64,000 bases of DNA, taken from contig CAZBRO010000004.1 of NCBI GenBank assembly GCA_964494505.1, forward strand, positions 124,001 to 188,000, in the 5' to 3' direction. Numbering within the stretch: position 1 is the first letter of the stretch; every line of letters begins with the position of its first letter. The DNA comes from CAIYRG01 sp964494505 (lineage in GTDB: Bacteria > Pseudomonadota > Alphaproteobacteria > Micropepsales > Micropepsaceae). Below, piece after piece: positions 59,029-64,000 of this stretch. The notes under the pieces were generated by a model. The model was given only the letters and a program-made list of their open reading frames with translations. It was not told where the DNA came from and made no database searches. The position numbers and the translations under genes are program-made.

Positions 59029-60069
59029 ATGACGGCAAGAACACACGCCGAAATCCCGTCGCGCCGCGCGCTTCTCGCACTCGGCATGGCGGTCTTCTGC
59101 GCAAGCGCAGCAGATGCACAGACGCCGGCTGAGTTCTACAAGGGCAGGACCGTCACCTTGGTCGTGAGTTCCACCAGCGGCGGCGGTTACGACACCATGG
59201 GCCGTACAATCGCAAAATATCTGGGCGCCCATCTTCCCGGAAATCCGCGCGTGGTGGTGAGCAATATGCCGGGCGCGGGCGGCATCGTGGCGATGAATTA
59301 TTTCTATCGCAGCGCGCCCAAGGACGGCACCTTCATCGCCGCCATGCAGAACAATACCCCGTTCGAGCCGCTGCTCGGCACCAAGGAAGCCCAATACGAC
59401 GCCACGAAATTCAACTGGCTGGGTTCGCCCAGCGTCGAAGTCGGCTTGATTGCCGTGTGGCGCACGGTCCCGGTGAATTCGATCGCCGATCTGAAGAAGC
59501 GCGAAATCACCGTGGGTTCCTCCGGCGCCAACTCGACGCCATCGTTTTATGCGCGCCTCTTGAACGAGACGCTTGGCACCAAGATGAAGATCGTCGTCGG
59601 CTACCCCGGCATGAACGAGGTCTATTTCGCGATGGAACGCCACGAAGTCGATGGTTTTCCCAGCCTTTTTTACAACACGCTGACGGCGACACGGCCGAAT
59701 TGGCGCAAGGACATCAAGCTGCTGCTGCAATATGGGCTGGAAAAGGAACCTGCCATTCCCGATGTGCCCTCAGCGCTCGATCTCGTCACCGATCCGGACG
59801 ACAGGCTGCTGCTGCAGGCGGGGCTCGCCGAGGTGACGCTGGGACGGCCCTATCTGATGCCGCCCGGCGTGCCCGCCGACAGGGTCGCCGCAATGCGCAA
59901 GGCGTTTGCCGATATGTTCCGCGATGCGGGCTTCCTTGCCGATGCCACGCGCATGTCGCTGGGCGTGAGTTCTTCCAAGACCGGCGAGCAAATTCAGCAG
60001 CTGATTGCGGACACCTACCGTACACCTCCAAAAACCATCGACCGCTTGCGAAAGCTGTCGCTGCATTAA
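59029..60069 (+). CDS. Bug/TctC-family solute-binding protein (orphan, third)
   Basis: A 346-residue periplasmic binding protein: a twin-arginine-like signal (EIPSRRALLALGMAVFCASAADAQ), then AEFYKGRTVTLVVSSTSGGGYD, NMPGAGGIVAMN and the second lobe with IPDVPSALDLVTDPDDR. It clearly resembles the protein at 55447 and less so the one at 30960. No TctA/TctB in the window. It is inside the rightward array. Confidence 0.9.
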   Translation: MTARTHAEIPSRRALLALGMAVFCASAADAQTPAEFYKGRTVTLVVSSTSGGGYDTMGRTIAKYLGAHLPGNPRVVVSNMPGAGGIVAMNYFYRSAPKDGTFIAAMQNNTPFEPLLGTKEAQYDATKFNWLGSPSVEVGLIAVWRTVPVNSIADLKKREITVGSSGANSTPSFYARLLNETLGTKMKIVVGYPGMNEVYFAMERHEVDGFPSLFYNTLTATRPNWRKDIKLLLQYGLEKEPAIPDVPSALDLVTDPDDRLLLQAGLAEVTLGRPYLMPPGVPADRVAAMRKAFADMFRDAGFLADATRMSLGVSSSKTGEQIQQLIADTYRTPPKTIDRLRKLSLH

Positions 60070-60080
60070 GAGCGAACCTC

Positions 60081-60724
60081 ATGGCGAAGATTGCGCGGCT
60101 GGACCCGAAACTGAGCGCGGGCCGCACCGGATTGGTGCTGTTCGATGCGCTGAATGGCTATCTGCACCCGGATAATCCGGCGAAGGTGCAGTTCCTTGCC
60201 GAGCGCAACATCATCGCCAATATGCAGCGCCTGCTGAGGGGCGCGCACGCGGTTGGGATGACGGCGTTCTACCCATCGGGCGCCCATGCGCCCGACGGCT
60301 CCGACACCGTGGACCGGCTGAGCGACACCAACATGGACCTGATGCCCGGCGGCAGCGCGGAGAAGCCGATCCGGCCGCATTTCCACAAGGGTCGCACGAG
60401 GCCGAGATTGCGGCCGAATTGGCGACTGCGCCGGGCGACGTCGTGGTGCCGAAACAGCGCTGGAGCAGCTTCTTCCAGACCAATTTCGAGCTGCAGTTGC
60501 GCTCGCGCGGCATCGATACCATCGTGATCGCAGGCGGTTCCACGGATGTCGGAATCGCCAGCACGGTGTTCGCGGCCCGCGACCTCGATTACGGCATCGT
60601 CGTGGTGCGCGATTGCTGCTATTCCACGAGAGGGCCAAACCATGATTTCTTCATGGATCGCGTGTTCCCGCGCATGGGCCGCGTAATGAATACGGATCAG
60701 GTCGTGGACCTGATGACGGCGTGA
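60081..60724 (+). pseudogene. Isochorismatase-like cysteine hydrolase gene with a frameshift
   Basis: The first part, from ATG 60081, reads KLSAGRTGLVLFDALNGYLH, with the catalytic Asp, and stays in frame to about 60393; the rest continues in another frame as ELATAPGDVVVPKQRWSSFF, with the catalytic Lys, through IDTIVIAGGSTDVGIASTV to a stop at 60724. One base seems to be missing within CACAAGGGTCGCACGAGG near 60387-60395. The nucleophile position, usually Cys in T-x-V-C-x-x-S-T, is Gly here (TDVGIAST), as in true isochorismatases, which need no Cys. It may be a dead gene or a sequencing error in an intact one. Confidence 0.8.
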
Positions 60725-60731
60725 GGCGGAC

Positions 60732-61535
60732 ATGGCCGGCATTTTGACCGAAATGATCGAATGCCCAGGCGGGATGCCCGCCTTCGTCGCGCGGCCGGAT
60801 GCGGCGGGATGCCATCCCCTCATCGTGCTGATGCACGAGCGTTACGGCCTTGTGCAACATGCAAAAGACCTGGCGCGGCGCTGCGCGGAAGACGGCTATG
60901 TCGTCTTGGCGCCGAATTTTTTCTTCCGGGCCCCGGTCCAGAAGGCGCTGAACGCGGGCGATGTGCGTTACGACATGACCGATCCGGAATCGGTGGAGCT
61001 TTTGAATGCGGCATTGGCCGCGGCGGAAACAATCGCTTCGGCCGATATGAGCAAGATCGCCGTCGCCGGTTATTGCCAGACGGGGCGGCATCCTTTGCTG
61101 TTCGCCGCCGAAGTGAAAATCCAGGCCGCTGTCGTCTGGTATGGCGCTGCCGCCAAGCGCGAGTGGGAGATAAATCCGATCCAGCCCGTCGCGTTGGACG
61201 AGGCGATTGCGCGCGTGGCGTGTCCGGTTTTCGGCGCGTTCGGATCGGACGACCACATCATCTCGGTCGAGGATGTGCGGACGTTCCGGAATTCCCTTGA
61301 GAAGCACCGGAAATCCTATGAGATGCATCTCTACGCCGGCGCGCCGCATGGCTGGCTGAACGACACCATGCCCGGCCGCTACCGCAAAGCCCAGGCAGAG
61401 GCAGCCTGGGCAGCACAGCAGCGGTTCCTGCGCGAAGTGTTCGCGGGCGAATGGCCGGCGGCCAAGGTGCGCTGGCGCTTCGACAGCGAATTCGGCGCGG
61501 ATTATGATTTCTCCAAGAACCGGCGGCAGGAATAG
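60732..61535 (+). CDS. Dienelactone hydrolase family protein, cytoplasmic
   Basis: A 267-residue dienelactone hydrolase without signal peptide. Triad: C115 in VAGYCQTGRHP, Asp in GAFGSDDHI and His in AGAPHGWLND. The LMHERYGLVQHAKDLARR and VVLAPNFFFRAP stretches match the carboxymethylenebutenolidase family, which hydrolyses dienelactone to maleylacetate. G-Y-C-Q-T-G replaces the usual G-x-C-x-G-G. It is 7 bp behind the isochorismatase-like gene and just upstream of cofG. Confidence 0.88.
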   Translation: MAGILTEMIECPGGMPAFVARPDAAGCHPLIVLMHERYGLVQHAKDLARRCAEDGYVVLAPNFFFRAPVQKALNAGDVRYDMTDPESVELLNAALAAAETIASADMSKIAVAGYCQTGRHPLLFAAEVKIQAAVVWYGAAAKREWEINPIQPVALDEAIARVACPVFGAFGSDDHIISVEDVRTFRNSLEKHRKSYEMHLYAGAPHGWLNDTMPGRYRKAQAEAAWAAQQRFLREVFAGEWPAAKVRWRFDSEFGADYDFSKNRRQE

Positions 61536-61536
61536 A

Positions 61537-62739
61537 ATGAAGCTCGCCTCCACCGCACATGAACAGCGCGCTCGCCCATCGCCGTCGCAAATCGACGATG
61601 CGCTTCAGAAAGGGCGCGAGGGGCATGGCCTTGCGCGCGACGATGCACTTCTGCTGATGGAGCATGCCGGGCTGGAGGCGCTCACCGAAAGTGCTGCGGC
61701 TTTGCGCGACCGTGCCAAGGGCCGCGTCGTCACCTATTCCAGGAAGGTGTTCATCCCGCTCACGCATCTTTGCCGCGATTATTGCGGCTATTGCACGTTC
61801 CGCGCAGACCCGGTGCCGGGGCGCGCCGCATTCATGACTCCGGACGAAGTTCTGGCCGTCGCCGAAGCGGGCAGGCGCGCCGGCTGCAAGGAAGCCCTCT
61901 TCAGCCTCGGCGATCAGCCGGAGCGCATTTTTCCGGAGGCGCGGGAATTCCTCGCGCGCCTCGGTTTCGCGCGCACGCTCGATTATCTCGCCGCGATGAC
62001 GAAGCTGGTGCTGGAGAAGACAGGGCTCCTGCCGCACGCCAATCCGGGATTGATGGACACGGACGATCTGGCGCGCTTGCGCGAGAGCAATGTCAGTCTC
62101 GGATTGATGCTGGAAACGGTGAGCCCGCGCCTGCGCCACAAGGGCGCCGCCCATTGGAGGGCGCCGGACAAGGCACCTCAACTCCGCCTACGGACGATCG
62201 AGGAAGCCGGCCGCCAAAGGATCGCCTTCACCACCGGCATCCTCACCGGCATCGGGGAAACCGGCGAAGAGCGGCTCGATTCCCTGTTCGCCATTCGCCG
62301 CCTGCACGAGCAATACGGCCATATCCAGGAGGTGCTGGTCCAGCCGTTCCGCGCCAAGCCCGACACGCGCATGGCCGGCGCGCACGAGCCCTCCATGGCG
62401 GACCTGCAGCGCACGCTCTGCCTCGCGCGCCTGATCCTCGGCAATATGAATGTGCAGTCGCCGCCCAACCTGGTGGCGGAGGATTTCCCGGACCTGCTCG
62501 CCGCCGGGATCAACGATTATGGCGGCATTTCGCCGGTGACGCGCGATTTCATCAACCCGGAAAGCGCATGGCCGCAGATCGCCCATCTTGAGCGGCGCAC
62601 GCGCGACGCAGGCTTCCAATTGCGCGAACGGCTTGCCATCTATCCCGAATTCGCGCGCGAAGGCAGCTTTATCGACCCGCGCGTCGCGCCGCATTTGGCG
62701 CATCATTGCGGACCCGATTTCCATGCCAGAGAGGATTAA
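61537..62739 (+). CDS. cofG: 7,8-didemethyl-8-hydroxy-5-deazariboflavin synthase subunit CofG
   Basis: A 400-residue radical SAM enzyme. The [4Fe-4S] motif C79-x3-C83-x2-C86 lies in HLCRDYCGYCTFRADP, which with PGRAAFMTPDEVLAVAEAGR and HANPGLMDTDDLARLRE is the CofG pattern. With CofH it builds the deazaflavin chromophore FO of coenzyme F420. Actinobacteria fuse both subunits in FbiC; here they are separate genes joined end to start (TAA 62737, ATG 62740). ATG 61537 follows the dienelactone hydrolase stop by 1 bp, so F420 synthesis is in the same operon. Confidence 0.93.
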   Translation: MKLASTAHEQRARPSPSQIDDALQKGREGHGLARDDALLLMEHAGLEALTESAAALRDRAKGRVVTYSRKVFIPLTHLCRDYCGYCTFRADPVPGRAAFMTPDEVLAVAEAGRRAGCKEALFSLGDQPERIFPEAREFLARLGFARTLDYLAAMTKLVLEKTGLLPHANPGLMDTDDLARLRESNVSLGLMLETVSPRLRHKGAAHWRAPDKAPQLRLRTIEEAGRQRIAFTTGILTGIGETGEERLDSLFAIRRLHEQYGHIQEVLVQPFRAKPDTRMAGAHEPSMADLQRTLCLARLILGNMNVQSPPNLVAEDFPDLLAAGINDYGGISPVTRDFINPESAWPQIAHLERRTRDAGFQLRERLAIYPEFAREGSFIDPRVAPHLAHHCGPDFHARED

Positions 62740-63981
62740 ATGCTGAAAGCTATGGACCCTCGCTGGCAGGCGGTCTCATGCGAGGACGCGCTGTCGCAGG
62801 CACGGCCGCCCGTGTCCGCCATTCTCGCGCGCGCCTTGGAGGGGCGGGAACTCGTCTTCGACGACGGTGTCGCGTTGGGCGCGGTCGAAGGCGACGATCT
62901 TCTCGCGCTGGTCAAGACGGCGGACGAGTTGCGCCGGCGCAAGGTGGGCGAGACCATCACCTATGTGGTGAACCGCAATCTCAACTTCACCAACATCTGT
63001 TTCGTCGGCTGCGCCTTTTGCGGCTTCTCGCGCGGACCGAAGGCGAAGGACGCCTATTTCCATTCCACGGAATCGCTGCTTGCGAAATCGCGCGAGGCCG
63101 TGGCGTTGGGCGCGAGCGAAGTGTGCATACAGGGCGGGCTGCCGCGCGATCTTGACGGCAATTACTACGCCCAATTGCTGCGCGACATCCACGCGGAATT
63201 GCCGGAGCTGCATCTGCACGCCTTCTCGCCGATGGAGATTGCCCATGGCGTGGAGAGGAGCGGGTTGTCGCTCGCCGAGCATCTGCTGTCGCTGAAGCAG
63301 GCCGGCATCGGCAGCATTCCGGGGACGGCCGCGGAAATCCTCGACGATTCGGTGCGCGGCGAGCTTTCGCCCAACAAGCTCAACGTGAGCCGCTGGGTCG
63401 AAATCGTCAAAACAGCCCATACGCTGGGCATTCCCTCCACCTGCACCATGATGTACGGCCACACCGAGTCCCCTGCGCATTGGATCAGGCACATGCTGCT
63501 GCTGCGCGATATTCAGAAAGAAACAGGCGGCTTCACCGAGTTCGTGCCGCTCGGCTTCATCCATTCCGAGACACGGCTGTTCCGCAAGGGGCATGCGCGC
63601 GCGGGTTCGTCGTTCGACGAAGACCTGATCGTGCACGCGCTGGCGCGCCTTCTGCTCAACGACACCATTCCGAACGTGCAGGTGTCGTGGGTGAAGCTGG
63701 GCTTTCCCGGCGCGCTCGCATGCCTGCAAGCCGGCGCCAACGATTTCTCCGGCACGCTCATGGAGGAAAGCATATCGAAGGCGGCGGGCGCCGATTACGG
63801 CGAAAGCGTTGCGCCCGGCGAATTGCGCGCGATGATCCGCACCATCGGCCGCGTGCCGGCCGAACGCTACACAAACTATCGGATCAGGCGCGTGTTCGAG
63901 GAGGCCGATGAAGCGGAGCGTCTGCCTGTGGAGCGCATGCCGGCGCAAGCGCCGCACCTGCCTGCGGGCGTCGGGTATTAA
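62740..63981 (+). CDS. cofH: 5-amino-6-(D-ribitylamino)uracil-L-tyrosine 4-hydroxyphenyl transferase CofH
   Basis: A 413-residue radical SAM enzyme with C87-x3-C91-x2-C94 in NFTNICFVGCAFCGFSRG, VCIQGGLPRDLDGNYY, HAFSPMEIAHG and ISKAAGADYGES near the C terminus, all typical of CofH. It couples tyrosine-derived hydroxybenzyl to the ribitylaminouracil, and CofG then closes the deazaflavin ring. It begins directly after cofG and the next gene begins directly after it, so the F420 operon continues beyond the window. Confidence 0.93.
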   Translation: MLKAMDPRWQAVSCEDALSQARPPVSAILARALEGRELVFDDGVALGAVEGDDLLALVKTADELRRRKVGETITYVVNRNLNFTNICFVGCAFCGFSRGPKAKDAYFHSTESLLAKSREAVALGASEVCIQGGLPRDLDGNYYAQLLRDIHAELPELHLHAFSPMEIAHGVERSGLSLAEHLLSLKQAGIGSIPGTAAEILDDSVRGELSPNKLNVSRWVEIVKTAHTLGIPSTCTMMYGHTESPAHWIRHMLLLRDIQKETGGFTEFVPLGFIHSETRLFRKGHARAGSSFDEDLIVHALARLLLNDTIPNVQVSWVKLGFPGALACLQAGANDFSGTLMEESISKAAGADYGESVAPGELRAMIRTIGRVPAERYTNYRIRRVFEEADEAERLPVERMPAQAPHLPAGVGY

Positions 63982-64000
63982 ATGAAGATCGTCCTCTTGG
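63982..64000 (+). CDS. Start of the next gene, possibly cofD (cut by window edge)
   Basis: ATG 63982 immediately follows the cofH stop and reads MKIVLL before the window ends. That opening would suit CofD (2-phospho-L-lactate transferase), which begins with a similar hydrophobic strand, but 6 codons cannot prove it. Confidence 0.4.

Overview
The window looks like chromosomal DNA from a high-GC alphaproteobacterium with a catabolic lifestyle. The sequence shows high GC coding, mostly ATG starts behind GGAG-type ribosome sites, a DivJ/PleC-style histidine kinase, several aromatic-acid MFS transporters, stand-alone Bug/TctC solute-binding proteins and dispersed palindromic intergenic repeats of the kind common in Rhizobiales and relatives. 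No rRNA, tRNA, transposase, phage or CRISPR element was seen. The assignment to Alphaproteobacteria is inference from gene content, not from a marker gene.

Left part (1-14610): two aromatic catabolism clusters. The first (1-6441) is a divergent set: a truncated gentisate 1,2-dioxygenase, a 4,5-dihydroxyphthalate decarboxylase-like protein, an AAHS transporter and a DRE-TIM acyltransferase on the minus strand, against a fumarylpyruvate-hydrolase-like FAH protein and a second transporter on the plus strand. Together they fit uptake and gentisate ring cleavage to pyruvate and fumarate. Next come a GFA protein, a run of exported proteins (unknown, metallo-beta-lactamase, DsbA-like) and a second cluster with a two-cupin protein, Rieske dioxygenase alpha and beta subunits and a class II aldolase. 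Behind it sits a DUF433/DUF5615 toxin-antitoxin pair, bracketed by a duplicated aldolase 3' end, and a PD-(D/E)XK protein of atypical composition.

Middle (16600-45113): two tandem exported methyltransferase-like proteins, a membrane histidine kinase, two overlapping IclR regulators divergent from a hydrolase/luciferase-like monooxygenase/hydrolase operon, a heme-containing beta-propeller protein with a small cytochrome c, tandem MFS transporters with a glucokinase and a TctC protein, then a block of exported oxidative and hydrolytic enzymes: a maleate isomerase-like enzyme, a PQQ dehydrogenase fused to a cupredoxin, dienelactone hydrolase, epoxide hydrolase, amidohydrolase and two metallo-beta-lactamase-fold proteins. 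An L,D-transpeptidase and an alanine-zipper lipoprotein close this part.

Right part (45170-64000): two long divergent arrays. Leftward from 54521 run hydantoinase A and B, a 3-hydroxyisobutyrate-dehydrogenase-like enzyme, two exported proteins of unknown function and a NitT/TauT-type ABC transporter. Rightward from 54719 run a racemase-fold protein without its catalytic cysteines, two TctC proteins, a GMC oxidoreductase, a TauD dioxygenase, a broken isochorismatase-like gene, a dienelactone hydrolase, and cofG and cofH of coenzyme F420 synthesis. The coupling of F420 genes to an undefined catabolic locus, the PQQ-cupredoxin fusion, several enzymes missing key catalytic residues and palindromic repeats that encode gene C termini are the most unusual things here.
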